In this document: positions 1-8,755 of the stretch, piece by piece | Layout of the letters: every line of letters begins with the position of its first letter | Numbering within the stretch: position 1 is the first letter of the stretch | Assembly: GCA_016212515.1 (NCBI GenBank) | Contig: JACRFZ010000020.1 | Location: forward strand, 99,241-163,240 | Source: Candidatus Melainabacteria bacterium | GTDB lineage: Bacteria; Cyanobacteriota; Vampirovibrionia; Obscuribacterales; Obscuribacteraceae | Length of the DNA stretch: 64,000 nt | Reading direction: 5' to 3' | Made by a program: the position numbers and the translations under genes | Notes under the pieces: generated by a model | The model's input: only the letters and a program-made list of their open reading frames with translations | What the model was told of the DNA's origin: nothing | The model's database searches: none

Positions 1-670
1 GGCCGTGGTCGAGCTAATTGCCAAACCAGGCGCCCATATCCGTTACACCACCATTCAAAACTGGTCCAGGAACGTATACAACCTGGTGACCAAGCGCGCC
101 GTAGCCCACGAAGACGCCAAGGTGGAATGGGTAGACGGCAACCTCGGCTCCAAGCTGACCATGAAATATCCGGCCATTTATCTGATGGGACCGAGAGCCC
201 ATGGTGAAGTGTTATCCATCGCCTTCGCCGGCGAAGATCAGCACCAGGATGCCGGCGCCAAGATCATTCACGGCGCACCGGATACGACATCAATCATCGT
301 CTCCAAATCCATCTCCAAAAACGGCGGCAGAACCTCTTACCGTGGTCTGATCAAGGTCTATCCGAACGCTAAAAACGTCAAATCCTCGGTTAAGTGCGAC
401 GCCCTCCTCCTCGATGAGAAGTCGCGCTCCGACACTTATCCCACCATGGAAATAGACGAGAAAGAAGTAAGCATCGAACACGAAGCCACGGTTTCCAAAG
501 TAGGCGAAGAGCAGCTTTTCTACTTGATGAGCCGCGGTCTCACCCAGGACGAAGCCACGGCCATGATCGTCAACGGCTTCTTCGAACCATTCACTAAAGA
601 GTTGCCGCTAGAGTACGCCGTCGAACTGAATCGCCTGATTCAGCTCGAAATGGAAGGCTCAGTCGGTTAA
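1..670 (+). CDS. sufB: SufB, Fe-S cluster assembly scaffold (3' part)
   Basis: This is the C-terminal part of SufB, the scaffold subunit of the SufBCD complex that builds Fe-S clusters in the cytosol. The reading frame is open from the left edge of the window (frame of base 2), so the start lies upstream. About 222 residues are visible; full SufB is usually 460-490. The SufB/SufD beta-helix core is recognisable, with the [12 protein letters not shown] segment near residue 100 and the family C-terminus ([12 protein letters not shown] followed by EA and VNGFFEPF). The same C-terminal pattern recurs in the SufD gene 31 bases downstream, as expected for paralogous partners. No sufC lies between sufB and sufD; it may be upstream of the window. 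Confidence 0.93.
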   Translation, partial: AVVELIAKPGAHIRYTTIQNWSRNVYNLVTKRAVAHEDAKVEWVDGNLGSKLTMKYPAIYLMGPRAHGEVLSIAFAGEDQHQDAGAKIIHGAPDTTSIIVSKSISKNGGRTSYRGLIKVYPNAKNVKSSVKCDALLLDEKSRSDTYPTMEIDEKEVSIEHEATVSKVGEEQLFYLMSRGLTQDEATAMIVNGFFEPFTKELPLEYAVELNRLIQLEMEGSVG

Positions 671-701
671 GGAAACAACACAAGAGGAACTGGACAAGGT
701 T

Positions 702-2078
702 ATGTCAGAGTCATTACAGGTGGATAACTTGCAAGTCAGCACCATCGCCAGAGAGAAGGTGGAAGACCTCTGCCGCCTCAACGGTGAGCCGAACTGGCTG
801 AAAGAAAAACGCCTGTCGGCCTGGGAGAGCTATTTGCAGTGCCCCATGCCCACAGTCAAAGACGAAGACTGGCGCGCCACCCTGGTGGGCAAACTGGATC
901 TTGGCAAACTTTGCCCGGCCGCTCCGCTCAAGGAAGGCAAAACAGCAAGTACACCGGACCTTCTCAAAGCCGCCCTCAAAGATCTGGCTAAGCCCGGCGC
1001 CGTCTACGTAGAAGACTACGCCAGAGGGCAGATGAGCGTATCCGTAGAAGCCGAGTTGAGCACCGCCAAGGTGGTGGTCAGCCCCTTCGCCCAGGCCGTG
1101 GAAAGTCATAAAGATGTGCTGGAGAAGCTCTTCGCCGAAAAACGCGGCATCCAGGACAAGTTCACCCTCATGAATGAAGCCCTGGCCGGCGGCGGTCTCT
1201 TTGTACACGTGCCGAAAAACACCAGGGTGGAAGCCCCGGTGGTGATGATGCTCAACCTGCCTGAGAACTCGACGGCAGCCACTAAAGATCCCTCCGGACT
1301 GGCAGTCTTCCCTCGCATCATCATCAATGTAGAAGAAAACGCCTCCATCAATTTTGTATCCATCGTCGCTTCAGAAAAAACCGCCGAGGCAACTGAAACA
1401 GTTCTGGCGGCCTCCGTAGTGGAGTTCCATATAGCCGCCGGCGCCAAAGTATCGGTGGCGGAAGTGACCAACCTGGGACCGGAAGTATTCTTTGTCAACC
1501 GGGTGAGAGCCTATGTGGCCAGAGACGCCGTCATAGACTTCACCACCGCTGGTCTGGGTGGCAAGCAAACCAAATCCGATATTGAGACGATCCTTATGGA
1601 TAGAGGCGCTCACGCCGCTGTCAAAGGTGTTGTATTCGGCGGAGGCGCCGAGCGCTACGCTTACAACACGATTGCCGAACATGCCGCACCTGATACCACA
1701 TCCAATATCAACTTCCGGGTTGCCCTCAAGGACAAATCCGCCTCCATCTATCAGGGCATCGTCAAAGTCGACAAAGTAGCCCAGCGCACCGACGCCTACC
1801 AGTCGAACAAGAACCTACTGCTTGGCAAGGAAGCGAAAGCCGATTCCATACCGAAACTGGAGATTCTTGCCGACGACGTCAAATGCTCACACGGAGCCAC
1901 AGTTTCTCCCGTAGACAAAGAACAGCTCTTCTACCTGACCTGCCGCGGTTTGACCGCGCCGGAAGCGGAAGAACTGATTGTTACAGGCTTCTTCCAACAA
2001 GTACTGGATACAATTCCCATACAGGGTGTAGTGAATTTCCTGGCTGCGCTCACCTCAGACAAACTGCACAAAAGCTAA
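702..2078 (+). CDS. sufD: SufD, Fe-S cluster assembly protein
   Basis: SufD pairs with SufB in the SufBC2D scaffold complex and supports iron entry during cluster assembly. The 458-residue product has the usual size and layout: an N-terminal helical domain (about 1-120) and a C-terminal SufB/SufD beta-helix domain (about 180-440). The family segments TTSNINFRVALKDKSASIYQG and KCSHGATVSP are partly visible near residues 330 and 390, and the end carries EEQLFYL-type and ITGFF-type family sequence. The gene is 31 bases behind sufB and 14 bases ahead of the Rieske gene on the same strand, so it belongs to the same transcription unit. The ATG at 702 is preceded by AAGG at close spacing. Confidence 0.92.
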   Translation: MSESLQVDNLQVSTIAREKVEDLCRLNGEPNWLKEKRLSAWESYLQCPMPTVKDEDWRATLVGKLDLGKLCPAAPLKEGKTASTPDLLKAALKDLAKPGAVYVEDYARGQMSVSVEAELSTAKVVVSPFAQAVESHKDVLEKLFAEKRGIQDKFTLMNEALAGGGLFVHVPKNTRVEAPVVMMLNLPENSTAATKDPSGLAVFPRIIINVEENASINFVSIVASEKTAEATETVLAASVVEFHIAAGAKVSVAEVTNLGPEVFFVNRVRAYVARDAVIDFTTAGLGGKQTKSDIETILMDRGAHAAVKGVVFGGGAERYAYNTIAEHAAPDTTSNINFRVALKDKSASIYQGIVKVDKVAQRTDAYQSNKNLLLGKEAKADSIPKLEILADDVKCSHGATVSPVDKEQLFYLTCRGLTAPEAEELIVTGFFQQVLDTIPIQGVVNFLAALTSDKLHKS

Positions 2079-2092
2079 GAGGTGCTTGAACT

Positions 2093-2413
2093 ATGACCAA
2101 CAGCCTCGGTAGCGTCAAAATAGCCCGGCTAGACGAAGTCGAACCCGGCAAGGTCAAGGTTTTCAACCTGGGACAAGAAGCAATCGCCCTCTGTAATGTA
2201 GACGGTAAAATATACGCCGTCAAAGATGTCTGTACCCACGACGACGGTCCCCTGGGCGAAGGCGAACTAGTCGGCTGCCAGATAGAATGCCCCAGGCACG
2301 GCGCTCGTTTCGACGTCACCACAGGCAAAGCCATGTCACTGCCGGCGGTATTACCAGTACCCACCTACAAAGTAAACGTCCAGGGCTCCGACATCTTTGT
2401 TTCGCTAGAGTAA
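2093..2413 (+). CDS. Rieske-type [2Fe-2S] ferredoxin in the suf operon
   Basis: A 106-residue stand-alone Rieske protein of the dioxygenase-ferredoxin/NirD-like type. The cluster ligands are visible as CTH and, 17 residues on, CPRH, the standard C-x-H...C-x2-H arrangement, so a [2Fe-2S] cluster is expected. There is no signal peptide or membrane anchor, so it is soluble and cytosolic. It sits between sufD and sufS with short gaps (14 bases before, 7 or 94 after depending on the sufS start), and AGAGGTG lies about 9 bases ahead of the ATG. Position suggests an electron-transfer role in Fe-S assembly, for example delivering electrons for cluster reduction or persulfide release; this is inference. 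No oxygenase subunit is nearby. Confidence 0.9.
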   Translation: MTNSLGSVKIARLDEVEPGKVKVFNLGQEAIALCNVDGKIYAVKDVCTHDDGPLGEGELVGCQIECPRHGARFDVTTGKAMSLPAVLPVPTYKVNVQGSDIFVSLE

Positions 2414-2507
2414 AAGCGCTATGCAAACCCTCAATCAACCACTAAAGACAGCAGAAACGGAGCCAGACTTGCCTCACTCCTACAGCGAAGAAAGAGAGAC
2501 AGCTACC

Positions 2508-3752
2508 ATGTCCAGTCTCGACATAGACAAAATCCGTAGAGACTTTCCCATTTTGCGACGGGAAATAGACGGCAAGCGCCTCGTTTATCTGGATAACGCC
2601 GCTACATCCCAGAAGCCGCTATCCATGATCAATTGCTTGAATGAGTACTACCAGCGCTACAATGCCAACGTGCATCGGGGTATCCACACACTCTCGGAAG
2701 AAGCCACAGCCCTTTACGAAGGCACCCGCGAGACGGTGCGCCGCTTCATCGACGCCCGCGAGTCTTGCGAAATCATCTTCACCCGCGGCACCACGGAAGC
2801 CATCAACCTGGTGGCCTACAGTTGGGGCAGGCAAAATGTCTTGCCCGGAGACGAAATTGTGCTCTCCCCCATGGAACACCACTCCAATCTGGTTCCCTGG
2901 CAGGTTCTCGCTCAAGAAAGAGAAGCCAAGCTGGTCTTCCTCGACCTCACTGAAGACGGCGAAATCAACATGGAGACCGCCGCTAAGCTAATTGGTCCCC
3001 GCACCAAACTTCTCACCATTACTCAGATGTCCAATGTCCTGGGCACCATCACTCCTGTGCAAGAGCTGGCTCGTCTGGCCCACAAGCAGGGAGCGGTAGT
3101 GCTGGTGGACGGCGCCCAGGGCGTACCGCACCTGGAGACTTCCGTGCAGAGCATGGAAGTAGATTTTCTCGCTTTCTCTATGCACAAGATGCTTGGTCCC
3201 ACCGGCGTGGGCGTGCTCTGGGGCAAGAAGGAAATTCTAAACGCCATGCCGCCTTTCATGTACGGCGGCGACATGATCAGCTCGGTGGCCCGTGAGCGCT
3301 CGCGCTACAACGAACTGCCCTGGAAGTTTGAAGCCGGCACTCCCAACATCGCCGACGTAATCGCCAGCGGGAAGGCCATCGACTACCTGACCACTCTCGG
3401 CATGGAAACCGTGCGCGAGCACGAAATGGAAATAACCAGGTATGCCCTGAGTCGCCTCAAGGAATTGAAAGGCATCACCATTTACGGACCCAAGGATGCC
3501 ACCAAAAGAGGTGGCGTGGTTTCCTTCAACATGCCTGACATTCATCCCCATGATCTGGGACAAATCTTGTCCGATGCCGGTATCGCCATAAGGGCCGGGC
3601 ACCACTGCTGCCAACCCCTCATGAAAGACTTGAAAGTCATGGGTACCGCCAGGGCCAGCTTCTACATCTACAATACTTTCGAGGAAGTAGATATGCTGAT
3701 GGCCGCCCTCAGAGAAGCAGATAAGGTTATGGGAAATGTCGCTTGTAGATGA
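2508..3752 (+). CDS. sufS: SufS, group II cysteine desulfurase
   Basis: SufS removes sulfur from cysteine with PLP and passes it on as a persulfide for Fe-S assembly. From the ATG at 2508 the product is 414 residues, the normal SufS length. Visible features are the N-terminal YLDNAATSQKP, the PLP lysine in SMHKMLGPTG (K227), and the persulfide cysteine in RAGHHCCQP (C367, matching E. coli C364). An in-frame ATG at 2421 would add 29 residues with no family counterpart and has no clear ribosome site, while 2508 has GAGAG upstream; I chose 2508. The 3' end overlaps sufU by 17 bases, which suggests translational coupling with the usual SufS partner. Confidence 0.95.
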   Translation: MSSLDIDKIRRDFPILRREIDGKRLVYLDNAATSQKPLSMINCLNEYYQRYNANVHRGIHTLSEEATALYEGTRETVRRFIDARESCEIIFTRGTTEAINLVAYSWGRQNVLPGDEIVLSPMEHHSNLVPWQVLAQEREAKLVFLDLTEDGEINMETAAKLIGPRTKLLTITQMSNVLGTITPVQELARLAHKQGAVVLVDGAQGVPHLETSVQSMEVDFLAFSMHKMLGPTGVGVLWGKKEILNAMPPFMYGGDMISSVARERSRYNELPWKFEAGTPNIADVIASGKAIDYLTTLGMETVREHEMEITRYALSRLKELKGITIYGPKDATKRGGVVSFNMPDIHPHDLGQILSDAGIAIRAGHHCCQPLMKDLKVMGTARASFYIYNTFEEVDMLMAALREADKVMGNVACR

Positions 3753-4212
3753 TCTTTATCGGGAAACCATTCTCGACCACTATCACAACCCTCGCAATCA
3801 CGGCTGTATTGAAAACGCCACCACCTCTGTGGAAGGTGTCAATCCGCTCTGTGGCGACGAACTCACTCTTTACCTGAAGGTGAACGAAGCCGGGCTTATT
3901 GAAGATATCAAAATGAATGCCCATGGCTGTTCTATAAATACAGCTTCCGGTTCTATGATGTCGGAAGCTATTCTCGGTCAAACCGTGGAGCGGGCTAAAG
4001 AAATCATCGAGAGCTTCAAGAATATGATGCTCACCAAGGGAGAAGAGCTTCCCCTGGATGAAGAAATGGAAGATCTTGAAGCCCTGCGCGGCGTCAAGAA
4101 GTATCCGGTGCGCATAAAATGCGCCCTTTTGCCCTGGAATACCCTTCTAGAGGGTCTCGAAACAGCCGAGGCAAAGCCAGGTCTCAGCTCTACCCTTAGC
4201 GATTCAAAGTAA
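3736..4212 (+). CDS. sufU: SufU, zinc-dependent sulfur acceptor for SufS
   Basis: SufU takes persulfide sulfur from SufS; in Firmicutes and Actinobacteria it is a zinc protein acting as a sulfurtransferase. The 158-residue product has the SufU hallmarks: NPLCGD (C39, D41), HGCSI (C66) and RIKCALLPW near residue 128, separated by the insertion of roughly 20 residues that distinguishes SufU from IscU. The N-terminus (LYRETILDHYHNPRN) is typical. It overlaps sufS by 17 bases and is followed 14 bases later by sufT. A sufS-sufU-sufT order resembles Actinobacteria and Firmicutes more than the usual cyanobacterial sufBCDS layout. Confidence 0.93.
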   Translation: MSLVDDLYRETILDHYHNPRNHGCIENATTSVEGVNPLCGDELTLYLKVNEAGLIEDIKMNAHGCSINTASGSMMSEAILGQTVERAKEIIESFKNMMLTKGEELPLDEEMEDLEALRGVKKYPVRIKCALLPWNTLLEGLETAEAKPGLSSTLSDSK

Positions 4213-4226
4213 CAGAGGAAAAGGTT

Positions 4227-4538
4227 ATGGTATCAACTCTCCAGGAAGATCTCGTCTACGAATGTCTCAGAGAAGTTGTAGACCCGGAGCTGGGCATTAG
4301 TGTCGTAGACCTTGGACTTATCTACGACGTGAAAATAGACAACAACAATGTAGTGGTCAAGATGACCCTGACATCGCCGGGCTGCCCTGTCGGTGCCGTA
4401 ATTCAAGCCCAGTGCCACCAGGCCGTTAAGAAACTACCCTGGGCTAAAGAGGTGAGTGTGCAGTTGGTCTGGATCCCAAGATGGGACCCGAAGACCATGG
4501 CTTCCGAAGAAGCAAAAATGGATCTGGGCATTCTTTAG
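4227..4538 (+). CDS. sufT: SufT-like MIP18/DUF59 protein
   Basis: A 103-residue single-domain MIP18 family (DUF59) protein. SufT-type members help in maturation of Fe-S proteins. Visible family features are the N-terminal VVDPELGISVVDLGLIYDV and the conserved cysteine in TSPGCP near residue 52. It is the last gene of the suf run, 14 bases after sufU, with AGAGGAAAAGG just upstream of the ATG. The same domain recurs fused to an ATPase in the Mrp gene at 7037. No membrane segment or signal is present. The assignment as SufT depends on the operon as much as on the domain. Confidence 0.88.
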   Translation: MVSTLQEDLVYECLREVVDPELGISVVDLGLIYDVKIDNNNVVVKMTLTSPGCPVGAVIQAQCHQAVKKLPWAKEVSVQLVWIPRWDPKTMASEEAKMDLGIL

Positions 4539-4578
4539 GTCGGATTTTCCTAAATAGTTCTTAACAAGCAGGCAGGTT

Positions 4579-4601
4579 CTGCCCGGTTCTTTTACGGGCA
4601 G
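4579..4601 (+). terminator. Possible hairpin after the suf operon
   Basis: An inverted repeat CTGCCCG / CGGGCAG with a 9-base loop lies 40 bases after the sufT stop. There is no U-rich run after it, so it may be a weak terminator or only an RNA-stabilising stem. Confidence 0.3.
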
Positions 4602-4702
4602 GGACGCTATTTGCCGCCTCCGCCGCTTTTGAGCCGCCAAAGAAATCATGTCCGCCCCCTTAATCTAATGAAATCGGGGTGACGGATGAGTAAACTTAAA
4701 AC

Positions 4703-5626
4703 ATGCCCAGAACCGTAATTCACGACCATGACGGCCACGTCGACGATTTGCTCAGTTGCATTCTGCTCTGGCTCAGTCCTGAAATAGACCTGCAAGCAGT
4801 TGGTATTACCAATGGTGATTGCTACGCGCCGCAAATTTTTGAAGCCACGCAGAAAATAGCCACCTTCCTCGATATAGACGGCCCTGAAATCGCCGTAACG
4901 GAAGATGAGGTACCCAATCAATTTCCCGACAACTGGCGTCGAGAATCTTACATCATCAACGAGTTACCGCTCTTCGAAGACAATTATTTGAAGAAGCCCT
5001 ACCAGCAGGGGCGCCCCAGACGCATAGATTCGGTCTTTCTAGATTGTCTTTCCAACTCCAAAATGCCGCTCACCGTGGTCACGACCGGCCCGCTCACCAA
5101 TATGGCCAGATTGCTCGACGCGCATCCGGAACTGAAAGAAAAGATTCAAGAGTTCATCATCATGGGTGGTGCCGTTTCCGTCAAGGGCAATGTGGAAGAG
5201 CCGGGACACGACGGTTCAGCCGAATGGAACGTCTATGCCGACCCAATCGCCTTTAAACAAATCGTCGATACAAAGCTGCCGATCAAGCTAATCACCCTGG
5301 ATCTCACCAATGAAATGCCGGTCACCAAAGACTTCATCGGTAAACTGGAAGCTCAGGCGGAACGCTCAAGGGCGTCGGCACTGGCGGCCAAACTCTGGTC
5401 GCTGGTAAAAGGCTTCGACTACTATTTCTGGGACACGATTACAGCGGCTGTAGCCATTGAGCCCGGGCTTTTCACCTTCAAAGACATCAAAATAGACGTT
5501 TCCACCTCGGGCAAAACAATGGGGCGCACATCACAGGCACTTTTCGGCAAGAAAGTGCAACTGGCCACCCAGGTAAACAAACAGGGCTTCGAAGATTTGC
5601 TCCTTTCCACCCTCAGCATTCGCTGA
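4703..5626 (+). CDS. Nucleoside hydrolase (purine-type, IUNH family)
   Basis: A 307-residue calcium-dependent nucleoside hydrolase that splits the N-glycosidic bond of ribonucleosides. The metal motif near the N-terminus is HDHDGHVDD, followed by VTTGPLTNMARLL, IIMGGAV and the ribose-binding AEWNVYADP. Where inosine-uridine hydrolases carry the catalytic His-Asp pair, this protein has Trp243-Asp244 in FWDTITA. A Trp-Asp at this place is known from the purine-specific trypanosomal IAG hydrolase, so a purine preference is likely; that is inference. No signal peptide is visible, so it should be cytosolic and serve nucleoside salvage. It stands alone, with no transporter or kinase next to it. Confidence 0.9.
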   Translation: MPRTVIHDHDGHVDDLLSCILLWLSPEIDLQAVGITNGDCYAPQIFEATQKIATFLDIDGPEIAVTEDEVPNQFPDNWRRESYIINELPLFEDNYLKKPYQQGRPRRIDSVFLDCLSNSKMPLTVVTTGPLTNMARLLDAHPELKEKIQEFIIMGGAVSVKGNVEEPGHDGSAEWNVYADPIAFKQIVDTKLPIKLITLDLTNEMPVTKDFIGKLEAQAERSRASALAAKLWSLVKGFDYYFWDTITAAVAIEPGLFTFKDIKIDVSTSGKTMGRTSQALFGKKVQLATQVNKQGFEDLLLSTLSIR

Positions 5627-5743
5627 GCACGGAAAGACCGGAGCGTCCGCTTGACTTCCGCCGGAATTCCGCTAAGCTAACCTTACTTACTACCAATTTC
5701 AACCCTTGCTCCTGCCCCGCCTCAAGCCGGGCTGCGGTTTACC

Positions 5744-6955
5744 ATGGACATCAAGAAATGGCAGCAGACCTTCAAAGAGAAGGTCCTCGACAATCCAAAA
5801 TACAAATGGTACAGGCGCGGCGTCTACGGACTCAGTTTCGCTTATGCCTTATTTCTGGGCATCACCTCGGTGCCCTACTACACCGCCATCGGCAATGCCG
5901 AAGCCTGCTTCAAGCAGGGCGACTATCCCCGGGCCGAAACCTATATGAAGGAAGCTCTGGAACACTGCCGCAGCTTTGGTCCCGACTACCAGTACGATAA
6001 GCGCACGGTCAGGGTCACGAACAACCTGGCCGAACTCTACCGGCAGGAAGGTCGCTACCAAGAAGCGGAGCCCTATTACCGCCAGACCATCACCGCCGCC
6101 GCCAGAAACTTTCCGGAGAATCGCCCGGAAAGAGCGGTGGTACACAATAATCTAGCGGCCCTCTTGAGAGAGATGGGGCGCTATCAGGAAGCCGAAGCCG
6201 AGTACAAGCAGGCTCTTTCCATCTGGCAGACAAAAGTGAAACAACCGGATTCGCCGCAGTTGGCCAAGTTTCTCTGCGGTATGGCCAAACTCAAGTGCGA
6301 CCAGGGACACTACAAAGAAGCAGAAAATCTCTATTTTCAAGCCCTCAAACTGAATGAGAGAGTGGTGGGCAAGGGCGATGTGGACAATGCCTATATTCTC
6401 GCCAATATAGGGGGACTCTACCGCGAAACCAGGCAATACGAGAAAGCCGACAGCTACTACCGGGAAGCCCTCAAGCTCGATCTGGCCGTTCTAGGCCAGG
6501 ACCATCCTGACACGGCCTGCGACTATAACAATCTGGGAGCCAACTTGAGAGAACAGAACAGACTGGCCGAGGCCCTGCCTTACTTTGACAAAGCCCTCAA
6601 GATTCGCCTTTCCAAGCTGGGCAGGCAACACCGCCTGACAGCCAAGACCCTCATGGGACAAGCCGAACTACAAAGACGGCTCAATCATCTGGACAAGGCC
6701 GAAACACTGGTCAGGCACGCCCTGGACATACAGAGCCAGTGCCTGCCCCCGGGTCATCCGGAGATTGCCGAAGCCTACGACATACTCGGACTGATTCTGG
6801 AAGATGCCGGCGGCTCTAAATCAGAAGCCGCCGTACAGGCCTTCCAGAAGGCTCTTTTCATCCGCGAGAAACTCCTCAGTCCCGATCATCCGGACATCAA
6901 GAGCAGCCAGGAACATTTGCAAAACGCCATGAAACTGGCTCAAAAGCCTCAATAA
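5744..6955 (+). CDS. TPR repeat protein, kinesin-light-chain type
   Basis: A 403-residue protein with one hydrophobic segment near residues 27-45 (signal anchor) followed by TPR repeats to the end. Repeats are of the paired, about 42-residue kind (AEPYYRQTITAA, AEAEYKQALSIW, AENLYFQALKLN, ADSYYREALKLD, ALPYFDKALKIR and so on), at least seven by eye. Such proteins are scaffolds for protein-protein contacts; the partner cannot be told from sequence. The short hydrophobic N-terminal stretch suggests it is held at the inner membrane with the repeats outside. It follows the nucleoside hydrolase by 117 bases and precedes mrp by 81; no functional link is evident. Confidence 0.85.
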   Translation: MDIKKWQQTFKEKVLDNPKYKWYRRGVYGLSFAYALFLGITSVPYYTAIGNAEACFKQGDYPRAETYMKEALEHCRSFGPDYQYDKRTVRVTNNLAELYRQEGRYQEAEPYYRQTITAAARNFPENRPERAVVHNNLAALLREMGRYQEAEAEYKQALSIWQTKVKQPDSPQLAKFLCGMAKLKCDQGHYKEAENLYFQALKLNERVVGKGDVDNAYILANIGGLYRETRQYEKADSYYREALKLDLAVLGQDHPDTACDYNNLGANLREQNRLAEALPYFDKALKIRLSKLGRQHRLTAKTLMGQAELQRRLNHLDKAETLVRHALDIQSQCLPPGHPEIAEAYDILGLILEDAGGSKSEAAVQAFQKALFIREKLLSPDHPDIKSSQEHLQNAMKLAQKPQ

Positions 6956-7036
6956 TTTATTAGGTTGCCGCTCACCTGCTCATTTTGAGGCTATGATCTC
7001 TGACGATGTCAGTGTCTCGAGAGTTTAAGGTGCATT

Positions 7037-8116
7037 ATGTTTGTGAAGAAGAGCGGACTTACTGAAAGCGATGTTAAAAAGGCGCTTTCCACAGTGATGG
7101 ACCCCGACCTCAATATCGACGTGGTCTCCCTCGGTTTCATTTCCGAAATTCAGATTAATGGCGGCAAAGTTGCTTTCAAACTAACTTTGACCACCCCGGC
7201 CTGTCCCGTCAAAGAAAAGATGGAGCAGGAGTGTAAAGATGCGGTGCTGGCGCTCCCCGGCGTCGAAACCGTGGAAATGGAAACCCTGGCCCAGGTTCCC
7301 AATCAGCGCAAGAGCGGTGACAAAGAACCAATCCCGGGCATCAAACATCTGATTGCCGTCACCTCCGGCAAGGGCGGTGTGGGCAAGTCGACGGTCTCAG
7401 TAAACCTGGCTGTAGCCCTGGCTAAGCTCGGCGCCAAGGTGGGCATCCTCGATGCCGATATCACCGGTCCCAACGTACCGATCATGATGGGTGTGGATAA
7501 CTACGAACCCACAGCCAAAGATTCCCGCATTATTCCCGCCGAAAATCACGGCGTAAAATGCATCTCGATGGCCTTCTTCGTGCCCAAGGACACCCCGCTC
7601 ATCTGGCGCGGTCCCATGCTCGACAAAGGCATTCGCCAGTTCCTGCGCGACGTGGAATGGGGCGAACTGGATTACTTGATCGTGGACATGCCCCCGGGTA
7701 CCGGTGATGCGCAACTGACCATGGCTTCCGCCACCCAGCTCTCCGGCGGCGTCATCGTCACCACCCCTCAGGAAGTAGCACTCCTGGACGGCATGCGCGG
7801 TCTCACCATGTTCCAGAAAATGGAAGTGCCGATTCTGGGCTTCATCGAAAATATGAGTTATTTCCAGCCCAAAGGCTCAAGCGAGCAATTTGAAATCTTC
7901 GGAAGAGGCGGCGGCAAGCGCCTGGCCGAGGAAACGGAAGTGCCTTTCCTGGGCGAAATTCCCCTCGATCCGGCCGTGCGCATGGGCGGCGACAACGGCG
8001 TTCCCATCGTGGAAGCCGATGCCGATAGCCCGGTCACCAGAGCCTTCATGGAAATAGCCAAGCAAGTAGCAGCCCAGGTCTCCATTCACAACCACGCCGC
8101 TCTGGCCACGGCCTGA
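7037..8116 (+). CDS. mrp: Mrp/ApbC-type Fe-S carrier P-loop ATPase
   Basis: A 359-residue fusion of an N-terminal MIP18/DUF59 domain (about 1-90, with TTPACP) to a ParA/MinD-like ATPase. The deviant Walker A is SGKGGVGKST near residue 115, and VDMPPGTGDAQLT marks the nucleotide switch region. Family members carry Fe-S clusters to target proteins. The usual CxxC after ENMSYF is absent (the segment reads QPKGSSEQ), as in many cyanobacterial Mrp proteins, so cluster binding must rely on other residues or differ. AGGTGCATT lies ahead of the ATG. It lies 2.5 kb from the suf operon, which fits a shared Fe-S role. Confidence 0.95.
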   Translation: MFVKKSGLTESDVKKALSTVMDPDLNIDVVSLGFISEIQINGGKVAFKLTLTTPACPVKEKMEQECKDAVLALPGVETVEMETLAQVPNQRKSGDKEPIPGIKHLIAVTSGKGGVGKSTVSVNLAVALAKLGAKVGILDADITGPNVPIMMGVDNYEPTAKDSRIIPAENHGVKCISMAFFVPKDTPLIWRGPMLDKGIRQFLRDVEWGELDYLIVDMPPGTGDAQLTMASATQLSGGVIVTTPQEVALLDGMRGLTMFQKMEVPILGFIENMSYFQPKGSSEQFEIFGRGGGKRLAEETEVPFLGEIPLDPAVRMGGDNGVPIVEADADSPVTRAFMEIAKQVAAQVSIHNHAALATA

Positions 8117-8155
8117 ACGGCTGCAATTTACAAATAGGGTTTTGAAGAGATCACT

Positions 8156-8656
8156 TTGAACTGCAAGAATTGCCACCTGGAAGTGGAGTCCAAATGGAGC
8201 TTCTGCCCCGTTTGCGGCATCAATTTAGCCTCCCTCTCCAAGTTCTCCCCGGCCCGACCGGCTACGTCGGAAGAAAAACGGCGAGTGGAAACTCCTTCCA
8301 TGCAGGAGTTGGTACTGGATATGGTGGTAAGGCAGGCCCTCTCGGGAGCGGACTGGCAAAAAGTCTGCCGCGGCGCCATGGAGATGTACAGCATCTCCCC
8401 AAACGACGTGCGGGGAGAACTCTTCAAGCGCGGTTACAAGTTTGACGAGGACGGGCAGCCCGTCAAGATTACCGGCAAAGCCAGACTGCACGGGCTCGGT
8501 GAAAATCTCGTGCCGCTCAAAGCCAGGAAGAAAGGCGAAAGCGAAATCAGCGTCAAGGGCCGGCTGAAAGAACTTCTGGAAGAAGCCCTGCTAGATTCGG
8601 ATGGTCCCTACCGGGAAAAGCTGCAAGAAGCCTGCCGACTTCTGCAAAGCTTATAA
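8156..8656 (+). CDS. Zinc-ribbon protein of unknown function
   Basis: A 166-residue protein opening with a zinc ribbon, C-x2-C (CKNC) and C-x2-C (CPVC) within the first 25 residues. The rest is charged and mostly helical, with no family I recognise. The start is TTG at 8156: the zinc-ribbon cysteines begin at residue 3, GAAGAGA lies about 7 bases upstream, and no better in-frame start fits. It is 39 bases after mrp on the same strand, so probable co-transcription. A similar zinc ribbon ends the M48 protease at 62804. Role unknown; nucleic-acid or protein binding is possible. Confidence 0.75.
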   Translation: MNCKNCHLEVESKWSFCPVCGINLASLSKFSPARPATSEEKRRVETPSMQELVLDMVVRQALSGADWQKVCRGAMEMYSISPNDVRGELFKRGYKFDEDGQPVKITGKARLHGLGENLVPLKARKKGESEISVKGRLKELLEEALLDSDGPYREKLQEACRLLQSL

Positions 8657-8755
8657 GCCGGGTAAACAGGGTCTTTACGTCCGGCCAATACAAGTTATTA
8701 TAGGAACCAGTCGCTGTATTTTTGCCGACTACAGCCGGTTCCCTATTGACCCTAT

